Translations under genes and position numbers: made by a program
NCBI GenBank assembly: GCA_964565705.1
Contig: CAZMGD010000069.1
Coordinates: forward strand, 1 to 21,941
Source: CAZMGD01 sp964565705
Lineage (GTDB): Bacteria; Actinomycetota; Acidimicrobiia; Acidimicrobiales; Ilumatobacteraceae
Length of the DNA: 21,941 nucleotides
Direction of reading: 5' to 3'
Notes under the pieces: model-generated
Database searches by the model: none
Seen by the model: only the letters and a program-made list of their open reading frames with translations
Told to the model about the DNA's origin: nothing
Shown: positions 6,816 through 14,053 of the stretch, one piece after another
Layout of the letters: each line of letters opens with the position of its first letter
Position numbering within the stretch: the stretch's first letter is position 1

Positions 6816-7318
6816 CCACACGCCCTCGCGATTCGCGGCGCAGCGCCGCCTACCTCGCCGAGGAGATCGCGTTCGATGGCACGGTGCTGGCCGAGCGCCC
6901 GGGCGGACCCTCGTTGCACGGCGCGCTGGAGACGGTGCTCGCGTCACAGTGGTGGCGCGCCCAGGTCGGCGATCCGGCGGCCGTGCGCCGGATCCACGTC
7001 CGGACGGCCACCGACTCGCACTGGGCGCCGTCGGCGGGCACCTTGGCGATCGACCCCGACGAGGCGTGGTTCGTCGTCACCCACGAGCTGGCCCACGTCG
7101 CCGCCGGCATCACCGACGAGGTGCACGGTCCCGGCTGGAGGGGGTGGAACGCGATCGTGGTCGAGGCCGTGTTCGGCGAAGCCTTCGGCGGTCGCCTGAT
7201 CTCGGTGTTCGGCCAGTTCGACCTCCCGGCGAATCGCCCGGAGTGCGCACCGCCGCCTGCACCGCTCGTGCACGTCGCCGCCCAGCTGCCCCGGCGCGGC
7301 GGTTGGAGGTCGGGCTGA
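6812..7318 (+). CDS. Putative zinc metallohydrolase, TIGR04338-like
   Basis: This 168-residue protein carries the zinc-binding HExxH motif as HELAH at 91-95, followed by HGPGWR at 105-110, whose histidine is a plausible third ligand. A conserved middle strand (LAIDPDEAWFVVT) precedes the motif. Size and motif order match the actinobacterial family known as TIGR04338 (putative metallohydrolase), for which no substrate is established. There is no signal peptide, so it should act in the cytoplasm. The last 30 residues are proline-rich and poorly structured. The ATG overlaps the stop of the DUF2786 gene (ATGA), which suggests the two proteins act together; the metallohydrolase could cleave a protein or peptide handled by that partner, but this is inference. 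Confidence 0.8.
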   Translation: MTTRPRDSRRSAAYLAEEIAFDGTVLAERPGGPSLHGALETVLASQWWRAQVGDPAAVRRIHVRTATDSHWAPSAGTLAIDPDEAWFVVTHELAHVAAGITDEVHGPGWRGWNAIVVEAVFGEAFGGRLISVFGQFDLPANRPECAPPPAPLVHVAAQLPRRGGWRSG

Positions 7319-7360
7319 TCGAGACGAGCCCACCGCTGCCACGGCCGCGATCCGCAGGCG

Positions 7361-7366
7361 TAGCGT
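7361..7366 (+). promoter_or_regulatory. -10 element for the response regulator operon
   Basis: TAGCGT lies 8 bases before the ATG at 7375, in the 56-base gap after the metallohydrolase gene. This fits a leaderless transcript beginning the two-component operon. Confidence 0.4.
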
Positions 7367-7374
7367 TCGCGGCG

Positions 7375-8079
7375 ATGACTGCCGAGGTGCTGGTGGTGGA
7401 GGACGACGCGCTGATCGCGTCCAGCCTGTCGCGTGCGCTGCGCTCGCAGGGGTACACCACGCGCACGGCCGGCAGCGTCGACGGAGCGATCATCGCGATC
7501 GACGACGCCGTGCCCGACATCGTGCTGCTCGACCTCGGGCTGCCCGACGGCGACGGGGAGGCCGTCGCCGAGCTGATGGTCCGGCGTCACCCCCGGGTGC
7601 CCCTGATGGTGCTGACCGCCCGGGACAGCGAGCTCGACGTCGTCGCCGGCCTGGCGATGGGCGCGGTCGACTACGTGGTCAAGCCGTTCCGCCTGGGCGA
7701 GCTGCTCGCCCGCATCGCCGCCCACCTCCGCTTCGCCGCGTCACCGGAGCTCGTGGACGAGGCCGCCTCGATCGTGGTCGGCGATCTCCGGATCGACCGC
7801 GGCGCGCGGCGGGTGCACTGCGGCGAGGCCGAGGTCGCACTGCGCCCGAAGGAGTTCGACCTCCTCGATCGTCTTGCCCGCTCGCCCGGAGCCGTCGTCA
7901 GCCGTGAGCAGTTGATCGACGACGTCTGGGACGAGCACTGGTGGGGATCGACCAAGACGCTGGACGTGCACATCAACTCCCTGCGACGCAAGCTCGGTGA
8001 GTCGTCCGGCAGAGCCAGTCGCATCACCACCGTCAGAGGCGTTGGCTACCGCCTCGACGGTGCATCGGTGCCGTCGTGA
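7375..8079 (+). CDS. OmpR/PhoB-family response regulator
   Basis: This 234-residue DNA-binding response regulator is the output half of a two-component system. The receiver domain (1-115) has the acidic pair Asp10/Asp11, the phosphorylated Asp53 (IVLLDLGLPDGDG), Thr81 and Lys103 (VVKPF), all in place. The winged-helix domain (about 138-230) shows LRPKEFDLLDRLARSPGAVV, SREQLIDDVW, the recognition helix TLDVHINSLRRKL and the wing VRGVGYRL. It overlaps the kinase gene downstream by 4 bases (GTGA), the standard arrangement for a cognate pair. The next genes on the same strand encode a NEW3-type protein and an ABC transporter, a likely target by position. The ATG was chosen because the receiver begins immediately after it. 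Confidence 0.95.
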   Translation: MTAEVLVVEDDALIASSLSRALRSQGYTTRTAGSVDGAIIAIDDAVPDIVLLDLGLPDGDGEAVAELMVRRHPRVPLMVLTARDSELDVVAGLAMGAVDYVVKPFRLGELLARIAAHLRFAASPELVDEAASIVVGDLRIDRGARRVHCGEAEVALRPKEFDLLDRLARSPGAVVSREQLIDDVWDEHWWGSTKTLDVHINSLRRKLGESSGRASRITTVRGVGYRLDGASVPS

Positions 8080-9365
8080 GGCGCCGGATCATCGCCCTCA
8101 TCGTCGCCGTCGCGGCGTGCTCGGTCGCGGCCTTCTTCGTCCCGGCGATGCTCGCCATCCGCAGCACCACGCGGCGTCGAGACCTGCTCGAGTTGCAGCA
8201 CGAGGGTTCGGTCGTCGCCAGCGACATCGCGCTCGCCGGCAGCATCGACCTGACGGCATTGCGCCACGAGCTGCCACCGGGCCACGACGTCGCGGTGTAC
8301 GACGCCACCGGTCACCTCGCTGCGGGCAGTGGGCCGGCGACGGCGGACGCCGTCGTCCGCCAGGGCTACGACGGGTCGGTCGCCGAGGGAGAGGTGGACG
8401 GCGACCTCGTCGTCGAGGTGCCGGTGCACCCGGCCGACAGCCCGACGATGTCGGTCGTGCGCATCCTCGAGCCCGGTGATGAGAACCGGAGCCGGTTCCG
8501 GGAGTCGATGACAGCGCTCGCTGCTGCGGCCGTCGCGGTCATCGCCGGCGCCGCGCTTGCCGGCGTGCTGTTCTCGTCGTGGCTCGGCGCGCCGCTCGAC
8601 CGGCTGCGACGGTGGGCGACCGGATTCGGCGCGACGCTCGAGCCGGCGCCACCGACGGGGATCGTCGAGCTCGATCAACTGGGGTCGACGATCGAGGAGG
8701 CCAACGAGCGGATCCACCGACTGCTGGAACGCGAGCGCTCGTTCAGCTCGCACGTGAGCCATCAGCTGCGCACGCCGGTCGCCGCGGTGCGGGTGGCGAT
8801 GGAAGCCGAGCTGGCCGACCCGCGGCCCGACCCGAGCCTCGTGCTGCACGAGAGCCTCGAAGCCCTCGACCGGCTGGAGGGCACGATCACCGGGCTGCTG
8901 GCGCTGGCGAGACGCCCGGATCGCGCGCCCGACTGGGTCGGCGTGGACGAGCTGCTCCGCGACGCCTCCGATCGCTGGGCGCCCGGGCTGGCGCTCGAGG
9001 GGCGCACGATCGCGAGGGACGCCGGCACGTGTCACGCCGCGGTGGACGGCGAGGTCGCCGGCCACGTCCTCGACGTGCTGCTCGACAACGCGCTCGTGCA
9101 CGGCTCCGGCCAGGTCTCGTTGTGCGCGCACGTCGGCGAGGGGCGCGTCGACATCGATGTCAGCGACGAGGGGCAACGAGCGAGCATCGCCGACCCGTTC
9201 TCCGATCGGCCCGCTGGTGGTGGCCACGGCATTGGCCTGCACCTGGCCCGCACGCTCGCCGAATCGATCGGTGGAGAACTGGTGCAACTTCCCCACGGCC
9301 CGCGCACGGTGTTCCGCCTCAGCCTGCGTTTACCTCCCGCACACCTCGCGCTCACCGATCGCTGA
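8076..9365 (+). CDS. Sensor histidine kinase
   Basis: This 429-residue membrane kinase is the partner of the response regulator it overlaps. TM1 is at about 5-27, an outer sensing region of about 115 residues with no family I recognise follows, and TM2 is at about 145-168. A HAMP-like linker (171-220) leads to the HisKA helix with phospho-accepting His229 in SHVSHQLRTP. The ATPase domain has the N box DNALVHG, a G1 box DVSDEGQ and a G2 box GGGHGIGLHLARTLAESIGG. G1 lacks the usual second glycine of DxGxG, and the G1-to-G2 stretch is short, so the lid is compact. It starts with GTG overlapping the regulator stop. The signal is unknown; envelope stress or a small toxic molecule would fit the ABC genes downstream. 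Confidence 0.93.
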   Translation: MRRRIIALIVAVAACSVAAFFVPAMLAIRSTTRRRDLLELQHEGSVVASDIALAGSIDLTALRHELPPGHDVAVYDATGHLAAGSGPATADAVVRQGYDGSVAEGEVDGDLVVEVPVHPADSPTMSVVRILEPGDENRSRFRESMTALAAAAVAVIAGAALAGVLFSSWLGAPLDRLRRWATGFGATLEPAPPTGIVELDQLGSTIEEANERIHRLLERERSFSSHVSHQLRTPVAAVRVAMEAELADPRPDPSLVLHESLEALDRLEGTITGLLALARRPDRAPDWVGVDELLRDASDRWAPGLALEGRTIARDAGTCHAAVDGEVAGHVLDVLLDNALVHGSGQVSLCAHVGEGRVDIDVSDEGQRASIADPFSDRPAGGGHGIGLHLARTLAESIGGELVQLPHGPRTVFRLSLRLPPAHLALTDR

Positions 9366-9383
9366 CCCGCCGGATCGGAGGAT

Positions 9384-9420
9384 GCTCCCTGCGGCCACCC
9401 GGCCGCACAGGGGAAGGAGC
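9384..9420 (+). promoter_or_regulatory. Hairpin that pairs the ribosome binding site of the NEW3 gene
   Basis: A perfect 7-bp stem TGCGGCC/GGCCGCA (9390-9396 with 9401-9407, 4-base loop) is enclosed by a second stem GCTCC/GGAGC (9384-9388 with 9416-9420). The second stem contains most of the Shine-Dalgarno AAGGAG (9414-9419), so folding would hide the ribosome binding site. It may be an attenuator, a translational switch, or a leaky terminator after the kinase gene. Confidence 0.5.
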
Positions 9421-9425
9421 AGTCC

Positions 9426-10604
9426 GTGATCGTTCGATGGGCCCGCCGCGCGAGCGCGGTGCCGGGGGTGCTGGCGATCGCCGGCGCCCTCGCGTTGCCG
9501 TTCGGTGGCGCTGCGGCGCACGCCGACGCGGCGTTCGTGATCACCACCAAGTACCCGGCGGTGGAGGCCCAACCGGGGTCGAACGTCAAGCTCGATCTCG
9601 CCGTGTCGAGCCCCGAACCGGAGGTGGTGAACCTGACCGTCGGCGGTGTGCCCGACGGATGGACCTCGACGCTGCGCGGCGGCGGCTTCGTGATCCATGC
9701 GATCACCGCCGAACCGACCACCCCAGCGACGGCGACGCTCGAGCTCGACGTGCCGGTGACGGCGGCGCCGGGCACCTATCCGGTGACGCTGACGGGCACC
9801 GATGCCGTCGGTGAGGCGATGGATCTCACGGTGATGGTGGATGTCGCCGCCCGGGTGGACAACGGCGTCCAGCTGAGCGCCGACTTCCCCTCGCTGCGTG
9901 GCGATCCGGCGACCGCGTTCACCTACACCCTCACGATCACCAACGACACGCCGGAGGAGGAGACGTTCACGTTCTCGCCGACCGCGCCGCAAGGCTGGAC
10001 CGTGACCGCATCGCCGTCGGCCGACACCCACGCCGAGACGGCGACCGTCGACGCCGGTGGCACGTCCGAGGTCAAGGTCACGGCGACGCCTCCCGACACG
10101 ACGGCAGAGGGCTCGTACCAGATCCCGGTCGACGTCACGGCCGCCAACGGAGCGACCGGTCACATCGAACTGACCGCCGAGGTCACCGGCACGCCCAAGC
10201 TGGCGCTGACCACCGCCGATCAGCGGCTCGATGCCTCCGGTCACTCCGGCCACGAGACGCGGATCCCGATGATCGTGTCCAACTCCGGGACGGCGGACCT
10301 CGATGCGGTGAAGCTGGCCGGCACGGCGCCGAGCGGATGGGACGTGTCGTTCGACCCGGAGCAGGTCACGGGCCTGAAGCCCAACGAGACGGCGCAGGTG
10401 ACCGCGATCGTCAAGCCGACGTCGGATGCCGTGGCCGGCGACTACGCGCTGACCGTTCGGGCCAGCTCGGGCAGCCAGTCATCCAACGCCGACATTCGGT
10501 ACTCACTGACCGGTAGCCGGTCCCTCGGCTTCCTCGCCATCGGCGTGATCGTGCTAGCACTCGCCGCCCTCGGCGGTGTGTTCTGGCGCTTCGGGCGGCG
10601 TTGA
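9426..10604 (+). CDS. Secreted NEW3-type (COG1470-like) membrane-anchored protein
   Basis: This 392-residue extracellular protein has a signal peptide (about 1-33, ending AHA before DAAFV), three or so immunoglobulin-like beta repeats, and a C-terminal membrane helix (about 367-387, FLAIGVIVLALAALGGVFW) with a basic FGRR end inside the cell. The repeats share the pattern of a strand such as FTYTLTITNDTPEEETFTFS followed by APQGWTV or APSGWDV and later YQIPVDVTA or YALTVRA, as in NEW3 domains. It starts with GTG after a clear AAGGAG. Its stop overlaps the ATG of the ABC ATPase (TGATG), so the secreted protein and the transporter are one unit. It may present or guide substrate to the ABC permease at the outer face. 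Composition (Thr/Asp/Val-rich) is normal for an exported beta protein. Confidence 0.85.
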   Translation: MIVRWARRASAVPGVLAIAGALALPFGGAAAHADAAFVITTKYPAVEAQPGSNVKLDLAVSSPEPEVVNLTVGGVPDGWTSTLRGGGFVIHAITAEPTTPATATLELDVPVTAAPGTYPVTLTGTDAVGEAMDLTVMVDVAARVDNGVQLSADFPSLRGDPATAFTYTLTITNDTPEEETFTFSPTAPQGWTVTASPSADTHAETATVDAGGTSEVKVTATPPDTTAEGSYQIPVDVTAANGATGHIELTAEVTGTPKLALTTADQRLDASGHSGHETRIPMIVSNSGTADLDAVKLAGTAPSGWDVSFDPEQVTGLKPNETAQVTAIVKPTSDAVAGDYALTVRASSGSQSSNADIRYSLTGSRSLGFLAIGVIVLALAALGGVFWRFGRR

Positions 10605-11563
10605 TGCCCCCCTCCGATGTGGTGATCGAGACCGCGCGGCTCACCAAGCGCTACGGCGACAAGATCGCCGTCGACCAACTGAACCTCAAGGTGCGTCGGG
10701 GCGAGGTGTTCGGCCTGCTCGGTCCGAACGGGGCCGGGAAGACGACGACCATCCTGATGCTGCTCGGCCTGACCGAGCCGAGTGGCGGCGCGGCCCGCGT
10801 CGACGGCTTGCGCCCCACGCGCGACCCGTTGCTGGTCAAGTCGCGGGTCGGGTACCTGCCGGACGAGGTCGGTTTCTACGAGGATCTGACGGCCCGCGAG
10901 AACCTCCACTACACGGCCCAGCTCAATCGCATCCCCCGCTCGGAGGCCGCCGACCGGGTGGGCCAGGTGCTCGCCGACGTCGGGTTGACCGCCGACGGCG
11001 ACCGCCGCGTGGGCACCTATTCGCGCGGCATGCGCCAGCGGCTGGGGCTCGCCGACGCGCTCGTCAAGCGGCCGAGCATCCTGATCCTCGACGAGCCGAC
11101 GGTGAACATCGATCCTGAGGGCGTGCGCGAACTGCTCCTCCTCGTCGAACGCCTGCGCACGGAGCAGGGCGTGACCGTGCTGCTGTCGTCGCACCTGCTG
11201 CACCAGGTGGAGCAGGTGTGCGACAGGATCGGCATCTTCGTCGCCGGCCGGCTCGTTGCATCCGGAACGATCGATCAGCTCGCCGCCGGGCTCGACGATC
11301 GCTGGGTGTTCGTCATCGGTGCGAGCGGGCTGCCGGCTGCCGCCGAGGTGCTCCGCGCCGTCGACGGCGTGACCGAGGTGGTCCGCTCGGAGGGCCGCTG
11401 GGTGGTGCACGCCACGCACGACGTGCGCAGCCTGCTGGTGCACGCCGTCGAAGACGCCGGTGGGTCGCTGACCCACCTGAGCCGCGAGGGTGCCGACCTC
11501 GACGCCATCTACCAGCGCTACTTCCGGGGGGACGGCGATGACGGTCGCGACAGCAGCAACTGA
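10604..11563 (+). CDS. ABC transporter ATP-binding protein
   Basis: This 319-residue ATPase powers the ABC-2 permease encoded next. Walker A is GPNGAGKT at 40-47, the Q-loop region is YLPDEVGFYEDLTARENL, the signature is YSRGMRQRLGLA near 139-150, Walker B is ILILDEP at 159-165, and the switch histidine is His197 (LLSSHLLHQ). After Walker B the usual NGLDP reads VNIDP. About 90 residues follow the nucleotide domain (WVFVIGASGLPAAAEVLRAV and on), like the small C-terminal domain of exporter ATPases of the multidrug/antibiotic (CcmA) group. The ATG at 10604 is used; a TTG directly before it at 10601 is an alternative. It overlaps the NEW3 gene by one base and the permease by 26. Confidence 0.95.
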   Translation: MPPSDVVIETARLTKRYGDKIAVDQLNLKVRRGEVFGLLGPNGAGKTTTILMLLGLTEPSGGAARVDGLRPTRDPLLVKSRVGYLPDEVGFYEDLTARENLHYTAQLNRIPRSEAADRVGQVLADVGLTADGDRRVGTYSRGMRQRLGLADALVKRPSILILDEPTVNIDPEGVRELLLLVERLRTEQGVTVLLSSHLLHQVEQVCDRIGIFVAGRLVASGTIDQLAAGLDDRWVFVIGASGLPAAAEVLRAVDGVTEVVRSEGRWVVHATHDVRSLLVHAVEDAGGSLTHLSREGADLDAIYQRYFRGDGDDGRDSSN

Positions 11564-12518
11564 GCGAGTCAACTTCCGCGGAGGGTGGCGGATCGTCGCC
11601 GCCAAGGAGCTCTCCGACCACGTCCGATCCGTCCGCTTCGTGATCCTGATGGTGCTCGTCGCGCTCGCCGGTCTGACGGCGGTGCACTCGGCCAGCGGCC
11701 CGATCCGCGACGCCGCAGACTCGGCCACGCAGACGCCGTCGATCTTCCTGTACCTGTTCACACTGTCGCCCGATCGCGTGCCGGCGTTCCACGAGTTCCT
11801 CGGCATCCTCGGCCCCTTGCTCGGGATCGCGTTCGGCTTCGACGGGATCAGCAGCGAGCGATCGCAGCGCACCCTGTCGCGTCTGGTGTCGCAGCCGATC
11901 CACCGCGACGAGATCATCAACGGGAAGTTCGTGGCCGGGATCGGTGCGATCTCGCTCGCGCTCGTGTGCCTCGTCGCGATCGTGTGCGGGTACGGGGCGT
12001 TGCGCCTCGGCATCGGGCCGACGTGGAGCGACGTGGCTCGGATCACCGCGTTCACAGCGGTCGCGATCGTCTACATCTCGCTGTGGCTCGCGCTGTCGCT
12101 GTTGCTCTCGGTGGTGTGCAAGCGGGCGTCGACCGCGGCCCTGGCAGCGATCGCGACCTGGCTGGTGCTGACGCTGTTCGCCGGGCTGATCGCAGGCGTC
12201 GTGGCGGACACGGTGTCGCCGGTGCACGACTCGACCGGCACGCAGCAGGTGCTGGCCAACGCCCGCACCGAGCTGAACGTCAGGCGCCTGTCACCCGACC
12301 AGCTCTACAAGGACGCGACCGGCGTCCTGCTGAACCCGTCACGCCAGTCGACCGGGATCATCGTCGTCGACGACATGAGTGGAGCACTGCCGAGCACGTT
12401 GCCCCTGTCGGAGAGCCTCGTGCTCGCCTGGTGGCAACTGGTCGTGCTCGTCGCGGCGACGATCGTGCTGTTCGCGGCCGCGTACATCGTGTTCATGCGC
12501 CAGGAGGTGCGGGCCTGA
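11538..12518 (+). CDS. ABC-2 type transporter permease
   Basis: This 326-residue integral membrane protein is the channel half of the ABC exporter. About six membrane helices are visible: near residues 33-50 (FVILMVLVALAGLTAV), 88-102 (FLGILGPLLGIAFGF), 130-155, 165-190, 195-220 and 298-320. A cytoplasmic stretch FDGISSERSQRTLSRLVSQP then IHRDEIINGKF after the second helix is the hallmark of ABC-2 permeases of the NosY/CcmB-like group (PF12679 type). A large outer loop (about 220-290) lies before the last helix. The ATG at 11538 follows a GGGGGGA run and lies inside the ATPase gene. Its 3' end overlaps the convergent rsmI gene by 26 bases. Substrate is unknown; the NEW3 protein and two-component genes suggest envelope stress or export of a toxic compound. 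Confidence 0.9.
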   Translation: MTVATAATERVNFRGGWRIVAAKELSDHVRSVRFVILMVLVALAGLTAVHSASGPIRDAADSATQTPSIFLYLFTLSPDRVPAFHEFLGILGPLLGIAFGFDGISSERSQRTLSRLVSQPIHRDEIINGKFVAGIGAISLALVCLVAIVCGYGALRLGIGPTWSDVARITAFTAVAIVYISLWLALSLLLSVVCKRASTAALAAIATWLVLTLFAGLIAGVVADTVSPVHDSTGTQQVLANARTELNVRRLSPDQLYKDATGVLLNPSRQSTGIIVVDDMSGALPSTLPLSESLVLAWWQLVVLVAATIVLFAAAYIVFMRQEVRA

Positions 12519-13353
12519 CGGCGAGCACCGCCGCGTAGGCCTCCCGCTTGGCGATGCCGAGCTCGTCGGCCACAGCTGCAGCCGCGTCACGGCCGGACAA
12601 CCCGCGTGCGAGCGCCGACCTGGCGTGGTCGGCGACGTCGTCGCCGCTCGGCGGTGGCGCGTCGCCGGCGCCCTCCAGCACCACCACGAACTCGCCGATC
12701 GGGTCGTCGCCCCCGGGGCGATCCGCCGCCTCGCCCAGCGTGCCGCGCCACACCGTCTCGTGCAGCTTGGTGAGCTCACGGGCGATGGCGACGCGCCGGT
12801 CCGCGCCGCACACGTTCACCAGATCGGCGAGCGTGCGGGCGATGCGATGCGGTGCCTCGTAGAGCACGGTGGTCCTTCGCTCGGCGGCGATCTGGCGCAT
12901 CCGGTCCGATCGCTCGCGGCCAGAGCGGGGCACGAAGCCCTCGAACACGAAGCGCTCGGTCGGCAGCCCGCTGATGACGAGCGCGACGGCTGCGGCCACC
13001 GGACCCGGCACCGCACTGACCTCGTAGCCGGCGTCGAGGACCGCGCGCACGAGCGCCTCGCCGGGATCGGAGACGCCGGGGGTGCCGGCGTCCGACACCA
13101 GTGCGACGACCCCGACGGCGAGCGCGTCGAGCACCTGCCGGACGCGGTCACGCTCCGTGTGCGCGTTCACCACCAGGAGCCGGCGGGCCCGGATGCCGGC
13201 GCGCTGCAACAGCACACCGGTCCGGCGCGTGTCCTCGCAGCACACGAGCTCGGCGTCCTGCAGCGTGGCCACCGCTCGGGGTGGTAGGTCGGCGAGGTTG
13301 CCGATCGGTGTGGCCACGAGCACGAGCGTGCCTGCGGCGAATCCGCCGGTCAC
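12493..13353 (-). CDS. rsmI: 16S rRNA (cytidine(1402)-2'-O)-methyltransferase
   Basis: RsmI methylates the ribose of C1402 in 16S rRNA, using S-adenosylmethionine, and tunes decoding in the P site. The 286-residue protein shows the SAM-dependent tetrapyrrole-methylase fold: LVLVATPIGNLADL at 10-23, CEDTRRTGVLL near 39-49, LVSDAGTPGVSDPG near 85-98, VPGPVAAAVALVISGLP, FEGFVPR, and YEAPHRIARTLADL. Length matches the family. The GTG start at 13353 is 4 bases inside the upstream DUF192 gene (GTGA overlap), so the two are translationally coupled. The 3' end overlaps the convergent ABC permease by 26 bases. The C-terminal 50 residues include a helical region with GLSGRDAAAAVADELG, as in other RsmI proteins. 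Confidence 0.96.
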   Translation of the reverse strand: MTGGFAAGTLVLVATPIGNLADLPPRAVATLQDAELVCCEDTRRTGVLLQRAGIRARRLLVVNAHTERDRVRQVLDALAVGVVALVSDAGTPGVSDPGEALVRAVLDAGYEVSAVPGPVAAAVALVISGLPTERFVFEGFVPRSGRERSDRMRQIAAERRTTVLYEAPHRIARTLADLVNVCGADRRVAIARELTKLHETVWRGTLGEAADRPGGDDPIGEFVVVLEGAGDAPPPSGDDVADHARSALARGLSGRDAAAAVADELGIAKREAYAAVLAVRPAPPGA

Positions 13354-13790
13354 CGGAACGGCGCGGCGACCGCGGCGCGTCGATGCTCGCCGTGGTCCGG
13401 AGCCGGATGGATCTCGCCCTGCCCGGCTGCCTCATCGGCTCGCGTCGCGACGTCCTGATCGTCGCCGCGGACGTCGAGGACGTCCCCGACGCGCAACCCC
13501 CACCGGGCGAACGCGCCGGCCGAGGCCTCGATGACCATCGATGCACGGAACACGGGAACCCCGACGCGACGACGATGCATCTGCACCGTCTTGACCACCG
13601 TGCCCTCGTCGTCGACGTAGGCCACGTCGATCGGGAACTGCATGCCGACGGTGTGCACCCAGCGGCACGGGCGCAGCACGAGCGCGCCGTCGATCCCGTC
13701 GCGCCCGAGCAGACCCCTGGCTCGCGCGCGCCGGCCGGCGGCGACCTCGGCCGACGCCAGGACCCGTCCCTCGGACACCAACCACGCCAT
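13350..13790 (-). CDS. DUF192 family protein
   Basis: This 146-residue protein matches the DUF192 (PF02643) fold, a small beta domain of unknown biochemical role found in many bacteria and archaea. Visible motifs are RARGLLGRDG, the signature HTVGMQFPIDVAYVD, a VVKTVQMHRRRVGVPVF middle section and VIEASAGAFARWGLRVGDVL near the end. Unlike many family members it has no signal peptide at this start, so the protein looks cytoplasmic. The last 30 residues (after about 116) are a polar tail outside the domain. The ATG at 13790 is the best start; a GTG at 13808 would add six residues. Neither has a Shine-Dalgarno. It is coupled to rsmI by a GTGA overlap, and a TetR remnant lies directly upstream on the same strand. 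Confidence 0.85.
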   Translation of the reverse strand: MAWLVSEGRVLASAEVAAGRRARARGLLGRDGIDGALVLRPCRWVHTVGMQFPIDVAYVDDEGTVVKTVQMHRRRVGVPVFRASMVIEASAGAFARWGLRVGDVLDVRGDDQDVATRADEAAGQGEIHPAPDHGEHRRAAVAAPFR

Positions 13791-13814
13791 GGTCGTAGCG
13801 TTGCACACCGGAGA

Positions 13815-13952
13815 TCAGCCGGTGCCAGGCGTGAGCGCCGAGTCGACGACCGTGTCGACGAAGCCCTCGTCGACCGGCGCGCCGACCAGCAGGGCGCCGT
13901 GGTGGATGGGGCCGCTCAGCTGATCGACGGTGGTCGCCGGATCGACCCGCAT
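13815..13952 (-). pseudogene. Remnant of a TetR/AcrR-family regulator (C-terminal end only)
   Basis: A 45-codon reading frame starts with MRVDPATTVDQL, continues SGPIHHGALLVGAPVDEGF and VDTVVDSAL, and stops at 13815. This is the pattern of the last helices of TetR-family C-terminal domains (TetR_C_11-like: a DP..AVD.L.GP.YY..L...P.D..FVD..VD..L motif). Almost every third codon position is G or C, as in real genes here. The frame is closed by two adjacent TGA codons at 13977-13982, and no DNA-binding N-terminal domain is found upstream, where the sigma gene begins on the other strand. I read it as the surviving tail of a deleted regulator, 25 bases upstream of the DUF192 ATG. A real 45-residue protein is possible but less likely. 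Confidence 0.55.
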
Positions 13953-14053
13953 ATCGCCGGCGTCGCGCCCGACATCTCATCATCGCACTCTCCGTGGCCG
14001 ACGATGAGCGAGCATCGTGCAACGCCGCGGCCTCGCGCGGCATCTCCTTTGAC

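Noticed and set aside
10442..12055. 537-codon minus-strand frame across the ABC genes
   Set aside because: Shadow frame of the ATPase and permease genes, with repetitive composition and no domain.
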